Shown here piece after piece: positions 1 through 7,570 of a stretch of 64,000 bases of DNA. Made by a program: the position numbers and the translations under genes. Source of the stretch: Actinomadura xylanilytica (lineage in GTDB: Bacteria; Actinomycetota; Actinomycetes; Streptosporangiales; Streptosporangiaceae). The stretch covers positions 496,001 through 560,000 of the forward strand of contig NZ_JASNWE010000004.1 in the NCBI RefSeq assembly GCF_030283145.1. Reading direction: 5' to 3'. The first letter of the stretch is position 1. Every line of letters begins with the position of its first letter. The notes under the pieces were generated by a model. The model was given only the letters and a program-made list of their open reading frames with translations. It ran no database searches and had not been told where the DNA came from.

Positions 1-403
1 TGGACGAGGCGCCGCTGAGCGCCGGGGTCCTGGTGCGCGCGCCCGCGACGGGCCGCTGGGCCGTCCCCACCTTGGCCTCGCGTTCCAGCACGGACACGTC
101 GACGTCGACCTGCCGCACGGTGAGGCCGGTCAGCGCCTCGATCCGCTCGCGCACGCGCTCGCGCACCTGGTGCGCGACCTCCCGCACGGGCGACGGATAG
201 GCCACCGACATCTCGACCCGGGCGGTGACGATCTTGCCGTGCACCGACACGTCCGCGCGCGGCGCTCGGCCGCGGCCCACGCTCATCCCGAGGACGGTGC
301 GGCTGACACCGCCGGCGTCGCCCGGCTCCGCCGCCGCCCGGGTCGCGATGCGCTGCACCACCCGGTCGGCGATCTTCGTGGTGCCCCGGTCGCCGGCGGT
401 CAT
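1..403 (-). CDS. Asp23/Gls24 family envelope stress protein (C-terminus off the window)
   Basis: The reading frame starts at the ATG complementary to 401-403 and runs off the left edge, so only about 134 N-terminal residues are seen. The product has the Asp23 pattern: a conserved start (KIADRVVQRIATRAA), a beta-rich core (GKIVTARVEMSVAYPSPV) and the ending LTGLTVRQVDVDVSVLE. Family knowledge: Asp23 proteins coat the inner face of the membrane in Gram-positive bacteria and are anchored through AmaP-type partners. Its ATG overlaps the stop of the DUF2273 gene (ATGA), so the two are translationally coupled. It is the most downstream visible gene of a run of four or five genes on this strand. The family call is firm; the specific role is not known. 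Confidence 0.85.
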   Translation of the reverse strand, partial: MTAGDRGTTKIADRVVQRIATRAAAEPGDAGGVSRTVLGMSVGRGRAPRADVSVHGKIVTARVEMSVAYPSPVREVAHQVRERVRERIEALTGLTVRQVDVDVSVLEREAKVGTAQRPVAGARTRTPALSGASS

Positions 404-612
404 GACGGCCTCTTCCCGGTCTTGCCGCCGCCGATCGAGGAGAACAGCTCACCCATGTCGAGCTCGCCGTCGATCACCCGGCCGCCGAGGAACCCCAGCA
501 CGCCGAGGACCAGCACGATGAGGAACGCGCCGAATCCGCCGAACGCGCCGGCGAACCCGCAGGCGCTCCCGAAGGCCAGGCCCATCACGGTCCAGGTCGT
601 CTTCCCGTTCAT
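400..612 (-). CDS. DUF2273-like small membrane protein of the Asp23 cluster
   Basis: This is a 70-residue protein. The start at 612 is preceded by a purine-rich ribosome binding site (GGGGGAGAG); an upstream in-frame ATG has no such site. Two hydrophobic stretches fill roughly residues 8-22 and 26-45 (GGFGAFLIVLVLGVLGFLGG), followed by a polar tail with DGELDMGELF. This matches the DUF2273 proteins that sit beside asp23 genes in actinobacteria and Firmicutes. A likely role is to help hold Asp23 at the membrane, which is inference from context. The stop overlaps the next gene by 4 bases. Confidence 0.75.
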   Translation of the reverse strand: MNGKTTWTVMGLAFGSACGFAGAFGGFGAFLIVLVLGVLGFLGGRVIDGELDMGELFSSIGGGKTGKRPS

Positions 613-626
613 CTCAACTCTCCCCC

Positions 627-866
627 TCAGCGCAGGTCGCGCGCCCGCAGGCGCCGTTCCCGCCATCGGTACAGCAGGCTGATCGGCCATCGCCGGCGCT
701 TCACCACCACCACGGCGGACCCGGCCCGGCGCCGCCGGGCCGCCCGGTATCGGCGGAGCCCGGCGGCGAACTCGTCCGGGTCGCCGCCCGCGTCCGGATG
801 GTGGCGGCGGACCCAGGCCCTGAACTCCGCCCGTTGGGCGGCCGTGCGCGATCGGGCCTCAGCCAT
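627..866 (-). CDS. Small basic protein with a J-domain-like HPD motif
   Basis: This is a 79-residue, very arginine-rich protein. Near its N-terminus (about residues 18-32) it carries RRHHPDAGGDPDEFAAG, which resembles the helix II - HPD - helix III core of DnaJ J-domains (typical form HPDkGGd.e.F). The rest is a basic stretch followed by WPISLLYRWRERRLR, which may touch the membrane. It overlaps the upstream Asp23-like gene by 8 bases and precedes the DUF2273 gene by 14, so it is embedded in the envelope-stress operon. I do not know a characterised homologue. The J-domain resemblance is local and the remainder of a full J-domain is not evident. Confidence 0.6.
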   Translation of the reverse strand: MAEARSRTAAQRAEFRAWVRRHHPDAGGDPDEFAAGLRRYRAARRRRAGSAVVVVKRRRWPISLLYRWRERRLRARDLR

Positions 867-1272
867 CGTCCCCGTCGTCGATGTCGCCGATGAGGACGTG
901 CACCGGCCGTCCGCCGGCCAGCGGCGTCACCGCCGTCCGGACCGCGTCCGCCACACCGGTCACCGGTGTACCGACCCGGACGACCACGCCCACCTCGACC
1001 TCGTCGTCGCGGACGGCCACGCCGGTCACCGGCATCCCGACGCGGTAGGTGACCACGCGGACGTGCGGCCCGGCGGTCAGCCCGGCCACGTCCGGCAGGT
1101 CCTCGACCGTCCCGGCGATCCGCTCGGCCAGCTCGGCGGCCTCGTGCAGGGGCATCGACCGCGACTCCTCGGCCGCGTGCGCCTCGCCGGTGCCGCCGGC
1201 TTCGGCCGTGCCGGTGCCGCCGGCGCTCCCGCCGTCGTCCCCCTGGCCGGCGGACTCGGTCCCGGACGTCAT
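859..1272 (-). CDS. Asp23-like protein with acidic Gly/Ser-rich N-terminus
   Basis: The gene encodes 137 residues from the ATG at 1272, which overlaps the stop of the upstream Asp23 gene (ATGA). The first 40 residues are low-complexity (Gly, Ser, Thr, Glu). From residue about 45 the sequence LAERIAGTVEDLPDVAGL...VEVGVVVRVGTPV...VHVLIGDID follows the alternating beta pattern of a short Asp23 fold, but it lacks the long conserved core seen in the other two copies. It is therefore a divergent member of the family. A longer frame extends upstream only because of antisense codon bias. Its role is probably structural within the same membrane-associated complex (inference). Confidence 0.65.
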   Translation of the reverse strand: MTSGTESAGQGDDGGSAGGTGTAEAGGTGEAHAAEESRSMPLHEAAELAERIAGTVEDLPDVAGLTAGPHVRVVTYRVGMPVTGVAVRDDEVEVGVVVRVGTPVTGVADAVRTAVTPLAGGRPVHVLIGDIDDGDDG

Positions 1273-1826
1273 TGCACCCGCGGCGCCGGCTTGTCGCCGT
1301 TCTGGTCCTGGTCCTCCTCGCCGGGGAGCTGGATGTCGTCCACGGCGACGTTGACCTCGACCACCTCCAGGCCGCACATGTGCTCGACCTGGTCGATGAC
1401 GTTGTCCCGGACCGCGTTGGCCAGATCGGGGATGGAGACCCCGTACTCGACCACCAGGTCGATGTCGATGGCGGCCTGGCGCTCGCCGACCTGGACGGCC
1501 ACCCCCTGGCTCACGTTGGAGTTCATGCCGGGCATCCGCTCCTTGACCGAGCCGAGCGTCCGGGCCATCCCGGCGCCCATCTTGTGGACGCCGCCGATCT
1601 CCCGGGCCGCCATGCCGGCGATCTTGGACACCACGGCGTCCGCGATGCTGGTGCGGCCCCCGTTGGTGACCAGCTCGCCACCGCCCTGGTTCGGTGCCTT
1701 CCGCATGCCCTTGCCCGGCTGCGGCGGTGCGTTCTTGGCCGGTTTGTCCGACCCGAGGCCGGGCGCCTGGTTCGGCAGCCCCCCGACCGGACGTTCCTTG
1801 GTCGTCTGTCCGTTCTCCTGGCTCAC
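1269..1826 (-). CDS. Asp23/Gls24 family envelope stress protein
   Basis: This is a 185-residue protein. I choose the GTG at 1826 because AGGGGGAAC lies just upstream; the in-frame ATG at 1868 has no ribosome site and would add an unlikely N-terminus. Residues about 1-60 are hydrophilic and Pro/Gly-rich. The Asp23 domain follows with VVSKIAGMAAREIGGVHKMG, then QAAIDIDLVVEYGVSIPDLA and VEHMCGLEVVEVNVAVDDI, all hallmark segments. It heads the co-directional run toward position 1. The family is linked to alkaline and envelope stress. Confidence 0.9.
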   Translation of the reverse strand: MSQENGQTTKERPVGGLPNQAPGLGSDKPAKNAPPQPGKGMRKAPNQGGGELVTNGGRTSIADAVVSKIAGMAAREIGGVHKMGAGMARTLGSVKERMPGMNSNVSQGVAVQVGERQAAIDIDLVVEYGVSIPDLANAVRDNVIDQVEHMCGLEVVEVNVAVDDIQLPGEEDQDQNGDKPAPRVQ

Positions 1827-1937
1827 GACGTTCCCCCTGCTCGTCGGTGGTGTCCAGTAGATGCTCACCCAGCGTCAGACCAAAACCACCTATCGGCACA
1901 ATATGCAGGTCAACCCCGCTTTGCGCGCACAAAAGGA

Positions 1938-1965
1938 GGCCGGTGGCGCGATCGCGCCACCGGCC
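1938..1965 (-). terminator. Hairpin terminator after csbD
   Basis: This is a perfect 28-base palindrome (GGCCGGTGGCGCG at its left arm, centre AT) lying about 64 bases downstream of the csbD stop. On the minus strand it is followed by CTCCTTTTG, a short T-run. It fits a rho-independent terminator that insulates csbD from the Asp23 operon. Confidence 0.6.
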
Positions 1966-2028
1966 CCGAGGGAGGTCCTTCCGGGCCTCCGGCCCCGTTC
2001 CGGGCCGCCAGCGGGCCCGGAAGCGGGA

Positions 2029-2238
2029 CTACTGCTTGGACCCGCCCTTGAACATGCCCCGCATCTTCTCCTTGGCGTCCGACACCTTGTGCTTGGCCTC
2101 GTCGACGGTCTGCTTGGCCTGCGACTTGGCCTGGTCCGCCTTGCCCTCGCCCTCGAGCTCGTCCTTGCCGGTGGCCTTGCCCGTGGCCTCCTTGGCCTTC
2201 CCGGCCAGCTCGTCCTTCTTGTCGCCCAGGTCACTCAC
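2029..2238 (-). CDS. csbD: CsbD family general stress protein
   Basis: The 69-residue product starts at the GTG at 2238, which has GGGGGAA seven bases upstream; an ATG 24 bases further up lacks one. The whole protein is CsbD-like: DKKDELAGKAKEATGKATG, a lysine/glutamate/alanine-rich amphipathic pattern, then repeated AKSQAKQTVDEAKHKVSDAKEK. CsbD proteins are small, predicted helical, and induced by general stress sigma factors in many bacteria; their molecular role is unresolved. It sits upstream of the Asp23 cluster and is separated from it by a terminator, so it is probably its own transcript. Confidence 0.85.
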   Translation of the reverse strand: MSDLGDKKDELAGKAKEATGKATGKDELEGEGKADQAKSQAKQTVDEAKHKVSDAKEKMRGMFKGGSKQ

Positions 2239-2304
2239 GGCAGTTCCCCCGATGTCCCTCACTGGTGGCTCATTCGCCTCTCTACTTACCCGTCCCGGCG
2301 CGCT

Positions 2305-2997
2305 CTATCCGGCGGGACCGTCTCCGGCGGGGTGAAAGCGCACTTCAGGACGCCCTACCTGGCCGTAGTGGGGGCGGCGGCGGGCCAGCCCGCTCTCGGC
2401 GAGATACTCCAGATAGCGGCGCGCGGTCACCCGGGAGACGCCGGTGAGATCGGCCGCCGCGGCGGCCGACAGCCCCCCGGCCGCGGCCCCCGACAGCGCC
2501 TCGGTGACGGCCTGGAGCGTCTCGCCGCTCATCCCCTTGGGCAGCGGGCCGTGCCCGGGGGTGCGCAGCGCGGCCAGCATCCCGTCCACCTCGGCCTGCC
2601 CGCTCACCTCGCCCGGACGCGCGGCGCGCGCGCGGAACTCGGCGTACTGGTCGAGCTTGTCGCGCAGCGACGCGAACGTGAACGGCTTCAGCAGGTACTG
2701 CACCACCCCCACCGACACCGCGGCGCGGACCACCGCCAGGTCCCGCGCCGAGGTCACCGCGATCACGTCCACGTCGCGTCCGGCGGCGCGCAGCGCGCGG
2801 CACACCGCGAGCCCGTGCACGTCGGGCAGGTAGAGGTCGAGCAGGACGACGTCGACGGCGCCGCGCCCGACGGCCCGCAGCGCCTCGGCGCCGGAGTGCA
2901 CCACCCCTGCCACCGCGAACCCGGCGACCCGCTCGACGTAGACGCGGTGCGCCTCCGCGGCCACCGGGTCGTCCTCCACCACCAGCACCCTGATCAT
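2305..2997 (-). CDS. CitB/DcuR-type response regulator
   Basis: The gene encodes 230 residues. Residues 1-120 form a receiver domain: the acidic pocket EDD near residue 8, the phospho-acceptor Asp in VVLLDLYLPD, the conserved Thr/Ser in VIAVTSA, and Lys in YLLKPF. The C-terminal third carries a helix-turn-helix typical of the CitB/DcuR class (AAAAADLTGVSRVTARRYLEYL), ending in GQVGRPEVRF. Its ATG overlaps the stop of the histidine kinase (ATGA). Family knowledge: these regulators switch on C4-dicarboxylate or citrate uptake genes. The divergent dctA at 4840 is the likely target. Confidence 0.92.
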   Translation of the reverse strand: MIRVLVVEDDPVAAEAHRVYVERVAGFAVAGVVHSGAEALRAVGRGAVDVVLLDLYLPDVHGLAVCRALRAAGRDVDVIAVTSARDLAVVRAAVSVGVVQYLLKPFTFASLRDKLDQYAEFRARAARPGEVSGQAEVDGMLAALRTPGHGPLPKGMSGETLQAVTEALSGAAAGGLSAAAAADLTGVSRVTARRYLEYLAESGLARRRPHYGQVGRPEVRFHPAGDGPAG

Positions 2998-4691
2998 CGC
3001 GGCCCGGTCCGCTCCAGCGGCAGCCGAACGGTGAACACCGCGCCGCTCCCGCCGCCCACCTCGATCCGCCCCCCGTGCCGGCGTACCGCCCGCCCGACCA
3101 GCGCCAGGCCGAGACCGTGCCCGGCCGGGCCGTCCGAGGTCTTGGTGGTCCAGCCGCGCCGGAACATCTCCGGCACCGTCCCGGGGTCGACGCCCGGTCC
3201 GGTGTCGGCGACCTCCATGAGCAGCTCGCCCGGGTCCGCGCGGACCGTCACCGACACCCGGGGCGGACGCTCGGCCGCGCTCTCCAGCGCCGCGTCGACG
3301 GCGTTGTCGATCAGGTTGCCGAGGATGGTGACCAGGTCCCGCGATCCGACCCCGCCGGACGCGGACGGGGGGCCCTGCGGTCCGGGGGCTCCGTCGAAGG
3401 CGGTGTCCTCGGTGACGACGAGCTCGACGCCGCGCTCGCCCGCCTCGGTCGACTTGCCGAGCAGCAGCGCGGCCAGCACCGGCTCGGACACCGCGCCCAC
3501 CACCCGGTCGGTGAGCCGCTGCGCGGTCGCCAGCTCGGCGGTGGCGAACTCGACGGCCTGCCCGGGACGGCCCAGCTCGACCAGCGACACCACCGTGTGC
3601 AGCCGGTTGGCCGCCTCGTGCGCCTGCGCCCGCAGCGACTCGGCGAACCCGCGCACCGTGTCGAGCTCGCCGGTCAGCCCTTGCAGCTCGGTGTGGTCGC
3701 GCAGCGTCACCACGTTGCCCATCGCGCGGTCCCGCGACCGCACCGGCGCGGTGTTGACCACCAGGACCCGGGTGTCGCCCACGTGGATCTCGTCCGCCCT
3801 CGGCTCCGCCGACACCAGCGCGGCGGCCAGCGCGTCCGGCAGGCCGAGCGCGCCCGCCGCCCGCCCGCCCGGGTCGGCGCCGAGGCCGAGCAGGTCGCGG
3901 GCGGCGTCGTTGCACAGCACCACCCGGCCCGCGTGGTCGAGCAGGAGCAGGCCCTCCCGGACGGCGTGCAGGATCGCCTCGTAGTACTCGAACATCTCGC
4001 GCAGCTCGCCGGGCGCGACGCCCCGCGTCTGCCGGCGCAGCCGCGCGCTGACCAGGTAGCTGCCCGCCATCCCGGCGGCGAGGGCCGCCGCCGCGACCAC
4101 GAGCAGCGACAGCAGCCGCTCGCGCAGCTCGGCCGAGATCGCCCGGACCGTGATGCCGACCGCGACCAGCGCGACCACCCGGCGCCGGTCGTCCAGGACC
4201 GGGGCGACGGTGCGGACGGACGGGCCGAGCGTGCCGGTGTAGGTCTCGGTGAACGGCCGCCCGGCCAGCGCCGGCGCGGTGTTGCCGATGAACCGCTCCC
4301 CGATCCGCGCCGGGGCCGGGTGGGTGTACCGGATCCCGTCCGTGCTCATGATCGTGATGAAGTCGACCCCGGTGTCCCGGCGCACTCGCTCGGCGAACGG
4401 CTGGAGCGCCCTGCTCCGCTCCCCTGCGGGGCCGGCGGCGATCGCCGTGCGGACGTCCGGGGTGTCCGCGATCGCCGCCGCGACCGCCGTGACGGTCTGC
4501 CGGGCCCGGTCGTTGGCGGCGCGGCCGGCGTCCAGGTAGGCCGCCGTCGCGCCCGCCGCCACCAGCAGCCCGACGACGACCGCCTGCAACGCCAGGAGCT
4601 GCCGGGCCACGCTCCAGCGCCGCACCGCGCGCCATCCGCGGGAGGCGCCCGCGTCCGCGTCCTGGCCGCGTTCCACGTTCCTGCCGCGCAT
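2994..4691 (-). CDS. CitA/DcuS-type sensor histidine kinase
   Basis: The product is about 565 residues from the ATG at 4691; an upstream in-frame ATG at 4757 lies in the promoter region and is less likely. A transmembrane helix (LLALQAVVVGLLVAAGA) precedes an extracellular sensing domain of the CitA/DcuS kind (DTGVDFITIMSTDGIRYTHP...IGERFIGN...FTETYTGTLGPSVRT). A second helix (LLSLLVVAAAALAAG) is followed by a PAS domain (EGLLLLDHAGRVVLCNDAA). The H-box AQAHEAANRLHTVVSL is of the SpoOB-like class used by CitA kinases. The ATPase domain shows NLIDNAVDAAL, DTGPGVDP and GHGLGLALV. It is coupled to the response regulator by a 4-base overlap. The ligand is probably a di- or tricarboxylate, judged from the neighbouring transporter. 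Confidence 0.92.
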   Translation of the reverse strand: MRGRNVERGQDADAGASRGWRAVRRWSVARQLLALQAVVVGLLVAAGATAAYLDAGRAANDRARQTVTAVAAAIADTPDVRTAIAAGPAGERSRALQPFAERVRRDTGVDFITIMSTDGIRYTHPAPARIGERFIGNTAPALAGRPFTETYTGTLGPSVRTVAPVLDDRRRVVALVAVGITVRAISAELRERLLSLLVVAAAALAAGMAGSYLVSARLRRQTRGVAPGELREMFEYYEAILHAVREGLLLLDHAGRVVLCNDAARDLLGLGADPGGRAAGALGLPDALAAALVSAEPRADEIHVGDTRVLVVNTAPVRSRDRAMGNVVTLRDHTELQGLTGELDTVRGFAESLRAQAHEAANRLHTVVSLVELGRPGQAVEFATAELATAQRLTDRVVGAVSEPVLAALLLGKSTEAGERGVELVVTEDTAFDGAPGPQGPPSASGGVGSRDLVTILGNLIDNAVDAALESAAERPPRVSVTVRADPGELLMEVADTGPGVDPGTVPEMFRRGWTTKTSDGPAGHGLGLALVGRAVRRHGGRIEVGGGSGAVFTVRLPLERTGPR

Positions 4692-4839
4692 CGTCGTTCC
4701 GTCTCGGGAGGATCTCGCCGCCCCGCCGTCGCGGGGCCGTGAACGCAATGTACACAAACGTGACCGGCGTCACATCGGCGCGCATAGTCACGGGTGCGCA
4801 CGCGCCCGGACGGCGCGTCGAGCAGACAAGGAGACCACC
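4692..4839. promoter_or_regulatory. Divergent promoter region between citA-type kinase and dctA
   Basis: This 148-base spacer separates the two divergently transcribed genes. It holds an interrupted inverted repeat GTGAC-CGGC-GTCAC at 4760-4773 next to AATGTACACAAA, the only AT-richer stretch here. The repeat is a reasonable candidate for the response-regulator site, but no footprint or consensus is visible in the sequence alone. Confidence 0.4.
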
Positions 4840-6279
4840 GTGCCCGTCACACCGGCCGCCGGCGAGACCAGCCCGGCGCGGCCCCGCCAGGATCGCGTGC
4901 ACTACCTCTACCTCGCGGTCGTCGCCGCGGTGGCGCTCGGCATCGCCGTCGGGCTCGCCGCCCCGGACGCCGCCGTCGAGCTCAAGCCGCTCGGCACCGC
5001 GTTCGTCAACCTGATCAAGATGATGATCTCGCCGGTCATCTTCGTCACCATCGTGCTCGGCATCGGCTCGGTCGCACGGGCCGCCAAGGTCGGCCGGGTC
5101 GGCCTGATCACGATCGGCTACTTCATGGTGATGTCCACGTTCGCGCTGGCGATCGGGCTCGCCGTCGGCAACCTGCTGCATCCGGGCGCGGGCCTGCACC
5201 TGGACCCGTCCTCCACCGCCACCGCGCACAAGCAGGCCGAGGGCGCGGAGGGCACCACCGACTTCCTGCTCGGCATCGTCCCGGACACGCTGCTGTCGGC
5301 GCTGACCGGCGGCGAGGTCCTCCAGACGCTGCTGGTCGCGCTGCTCACCGGGTTCGGCCTCCAGCAGCTCGGCGCGGCGGGCGCGCCGATCCTGCGCGGG
5401 ATCGAGCACGTCCAGCGGCTGGTGTTCCGGATCCTGGCGATGATCATGTGGGCGGCGCCGGTCGGCGCGTTCGGCGCGATCGCCGCGGTGGTCGGCGAGA
5501 CCGGCTGGTCGGCGCTGCGCAGCCTCGGAGTGATCATGCTGGGCTTCTACCTGACCTGCGCGCTGTTCGTGTTCGTGGTGCTCGGCGCGGTGCTGTGGTT
5601 CGGCGCCCGGATGAACATCCTGCGGCTGCTGCGCTACCTCGCCCGCGAGTTCCTGCTGATCCTGTCCACCTCCTCGTCCGAGACGGCGCTGCCGCGGCTG
5701 ATCGCCAAGATGGAGCATCTCGGGGTGAGCCGCCCGGTGGTCGGCATCACCGTCCCGACCGGGTACTCCTTCAACCTGGACGGCACCTCGATCTACCTGA
5801 CCATGGCGACCCTGTTCATCGCCTCCGCACAGGACAGCCCGCTGCCCGTCTCCGCGCAGATCCCGCTGCTGCTGTTCATGATCGTCGCGTCCAAGGGCGC
5901 GGCGGGCGTCAGCGGCGCCGGGCTGGCCACGCTGGCCGGCGGGCTCCAGTCGCACCGCCCGGAGCTGGTCGACGGGGTCGGGTTCATCGTCGGCATCGAC
6001 CGGTTCATGTCCGAGGCCCGCGCGCTGACCAACTTCGCGGGCAACGCCGTCGCCACCGTGCTGATCGGCCACTGGACCGGCGAGTTCGACGCCGACCGGT
6101 CGCGCCGGGTGCTCTCCGGCGCGGACCCGTTCAACGAGGCCACCCTGCTGGACGTCCCGCAGCCCGGCGACGCCGGAACTGCCGGCACCGACCCGACCCG
6201 CACGGCCCCGGACGGGCCTGCCACCGCCCCGGACGGGCCCGCCTCGGACGGACGGGCCCCGGACAAGGCGAGCGCATGA
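4840..6279 (+). CDS. dctA: C4-dicarboxylate/cation symporter, DctA family
   Basis: The protein is 479 residues and starts at GTG 4840 after AAGGAG. It belongs to the dicarboxylate/amino acid:cation symporter family: multiple membrane helices from residue about 22, the helix-III motif LIKMMISPVIFVTIV, a serine-rich re-entrant loop (LLILSTSSSETALP), and the substrate/cation motif PTGYSFNLDGTSIYL. The second hairpin and last helix contain ASKGAAGVSGAG and TNFAGNAVATVLIG. The C-terminal 40 residues are hydrophilic (Pro, Asp, Gly-rich) and longer than usual. It imports fumarate, malate or succinate with protons or sodium. Divergence from the CitA/CitB pair suggests it is their target. Confidence 0.93.
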   Translation: MPVTPAAGETSPARPRQDRVHYLYLAVVAAVALGIAVGLAAPDAAVELKPLGTAFVNLIKMMISPVIFVTIVLGIGSVARAAKVGRVGLITIGYFMVMSTFALAIGLAVGNLLHPGAGLHLDPSSTATAHKQAEGAEGTTDFLLGIVPDTLLSALTGGEVLQTLLVALLTGFGLQQLGAAGAPILRGIEHVQRLVFRILAMIMWAAPVGAFGAIAAVVGETGWSALRSLGVIMLGFYLTCALFVFVVLGAVLWFGARMNILRLLRYLAREFLLILSTSSSETALPRLIAKMEHLGVSRPVVGITVPTGYSFNLDGTSIYLTMATLFIASAQDSPLPVSAQIPLLLFMIVASKGAAGVSGAGLATLAGGLQSHRPELVDGVGFIVGIDRFMSEARALTNFAGNAVATVLIGHWTGEFDADRSRRVLSGADPFNEATLLDVPQPGDAGTAGTDPTRTAPDGPATAPDGPASDGRAPDKASA

Positions 6280-6306
6280 CGGCGCGTCCGGACGGGGCGC
6301 GTCCGG

Positions 6307-6837
6307 CTAGACGGGCGCGGGTTCGCCGAACACCATCCGGAACCGGATGACCACCACCAGGTCCGGCATCCCGGTCGCGGCGCGGTAGCGCTCCGCCGCC
6401 CCGGCCCCGAGCTCCCCGTACACCTCGCCCAGGACGGCGTCCCCGGTGCAGGTGAGGTTCAGCAGGAGCCGGGGCCGGACCGCCGTGCCGGTGAGGCGGA
6501 GCCGCGCGTCCCGGACGCCCGGCAGCCGCAGCGCATCGCGCAGCAGGTCGCGTTCCGCCGCCCGCGCGCGCATCCGGGTGGGACCGTCCAGCGCGGCCCG
6601 GCGCCGCCGCATCATCGCGCGGCCGTGCGCGGCCAGCCACAGCAGGCCGCAGGCCGCGACGGCCACCGCGGCGGCCGCCGCGACCGGCCAGAACCACGCG
6701 GTGCCGTCGGCGTACCGGGACACCGCGGGGTCGAGCAGCGGACGCGCCGCGAGGTCGCCGCCGGCCAGGCCGAGGCAGAGCCCGGCGCCGCCCGCGGCGG
6801 CCAGCGCGGTGCCGGTGAGCGCGATCCCGACCCTCAT
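6307..6837 (-). CDS. AmaP-like alkaline shock membrane anchor protein
   Basis: This is a 176-residue protein with two hydrophobic helices (about residues 5-25 and 50-75: WPVAAAAAVAVAACGLLWLAA). A cytoplasmic domain follows (LRLPGVRDARLRLTGTAVRPRLLLNLTC...DLVVVIRFRMVFGEP). This layout, two helices then a beta-rich C-terminal part, matches AmaP proteins that tether Asp23 to the membrane. It begins one base after the stop of the DUF6286 gene. The gap to the rest of the cluster is filled by the CitAB/DctA genes. Confidence 0.7.
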   Translation of the reverse strand: MRVGIALTGTALAAAGGAGLCLGLAGGDLAARPLLDPAVSRYADGTAWFWPVAAAAAVAVAACGLLWLAAHGRAMMRRRRAALDGPTRMRARAAERDLLRDALRLPGVRDARLRLTGTAVRPRLLLNLTCTGDAVLGEVYGELGAGAAERYRAATGMPDLVVVIRFRMVFGEPAPV

Positions 6838-6838
6838 G

Positions 6839-7450
6839 TCAGCCCCCCAGCCGGTTCAGCCGGATGTCGACCCGCCGCCACTGCATCAGCTCCACCTCGG
6901 CGAGTCGGGCGTGCACGGCCGCGCGGACCAGGTCGGAGATGTCCGGCCGGTTGCGGTAGCCGGTGGCGGCCCGGACGACGATCCGCTTACGGAACCGTCC
7001 CCGCAGCCGCACCCGGGCCCGGACGACGCCCGGGACCCCCACCGCCGCGTCCGCCAGCGTCCGCCGCAGGGCCGCGCGGCCCACCGCCCCCGCCATCAGG
7101 GGGTCCTCCCCGGCCAGCGGCAGCGTGCGCGCCCGGCCGGGCAGCGCCGCCAGCAGCAGCGCCGGACCGGCCGCCGCCATCGTCCCCGCGACGCCCAGCG
7201 TCCAGGGATCAGCCCAGGTCAGCCCGCGCAGGACGGCCATCGACCGGGCCATCGGCGACCAGCCGTCCGGGAGCACGTCCAGCACCGTCAGCAGCTCGGC
7301 CGACACCGCGCCCCCGGCCGCGGTGACCAGCAGCGCGGCGCCGACCCCCACGGCGGTCCGCCGCGGCCGGAACTCCTGTTCGGCCAGCCGGCGCGCCTGC
7401 TGCCGCGCCTGCGCGCCCCCGAGCAGCTCCGCGGCGAGCGTCTCGCCCAT
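6839..7450 (-). CDS. DUF6286-type membrane protein of the Asp23 cluster
   Basis: The gene encodes 203 residues from the ATG at 7450, preceded by GGGGGTGTGAGG; an in-frame upstream ATG at 7537 has no ribosome site. There is a basic N-terminus and two hydrophobic segments (AVGVGAALLVTAAGGAVSA and LGVAGTMAAAGPALLLAAL). A C-terminal basic region with RRTLADAAVGVPGVVRARVRL follows. This C-terminal block resembles the AmaP-like neighbour, so the pair may be paralogues. Actinobacterial proteins of this kind are found next to asp23 genes. The function is probably membrane attachment of envelope stress proteins. Confidence 0.65.
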   Translation of the reverse strand: MGETLAAELLGGAQARQQARRLAEQEFRPRRTAVGVGAALLVTAAGGAVSAELLTVLDVLPDGWSPMARSMAVLRGLTWADPWTLGVAGTMAAAGPALLLAALPGRARTLPLAGEDPLMAGAVGRAALRRTLADAAVGVPGVVRARVRLRGRFRKRIVVRAATGYRNRPDISDLVRAAVHARLAEVELMQWRRVDIRLNRLGG

Positions 7451-7570
7451 CCTCACACCCCCGTGCGACGTGCCACCGCCCCCCGGTAGCGACATCACCC
7501 ATGGTGCTGCAATGTAACGCAGAGTGAAGGACGCCATGCCGTTCCGGCGCCGTCCGCCGGGAAACGCCGG

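Noticed and set aside
1861..3984. A 707-codon plus-strand frame opposite the two-component system
   Set aside because: It is antisense to csbD, the response regulator and the kinase, with no recognisable domain or ribosome site.
2305..6072. A 1255-codon minus-strand open frame
   Set aside because: Only its last 230 codons are a real gene (the response regulator). The rest is antisense or out-of-frame to the kinase and dctA, and reads as Arg/Gly/Ala-rich low-complexity typical of shadow frames at high GC.
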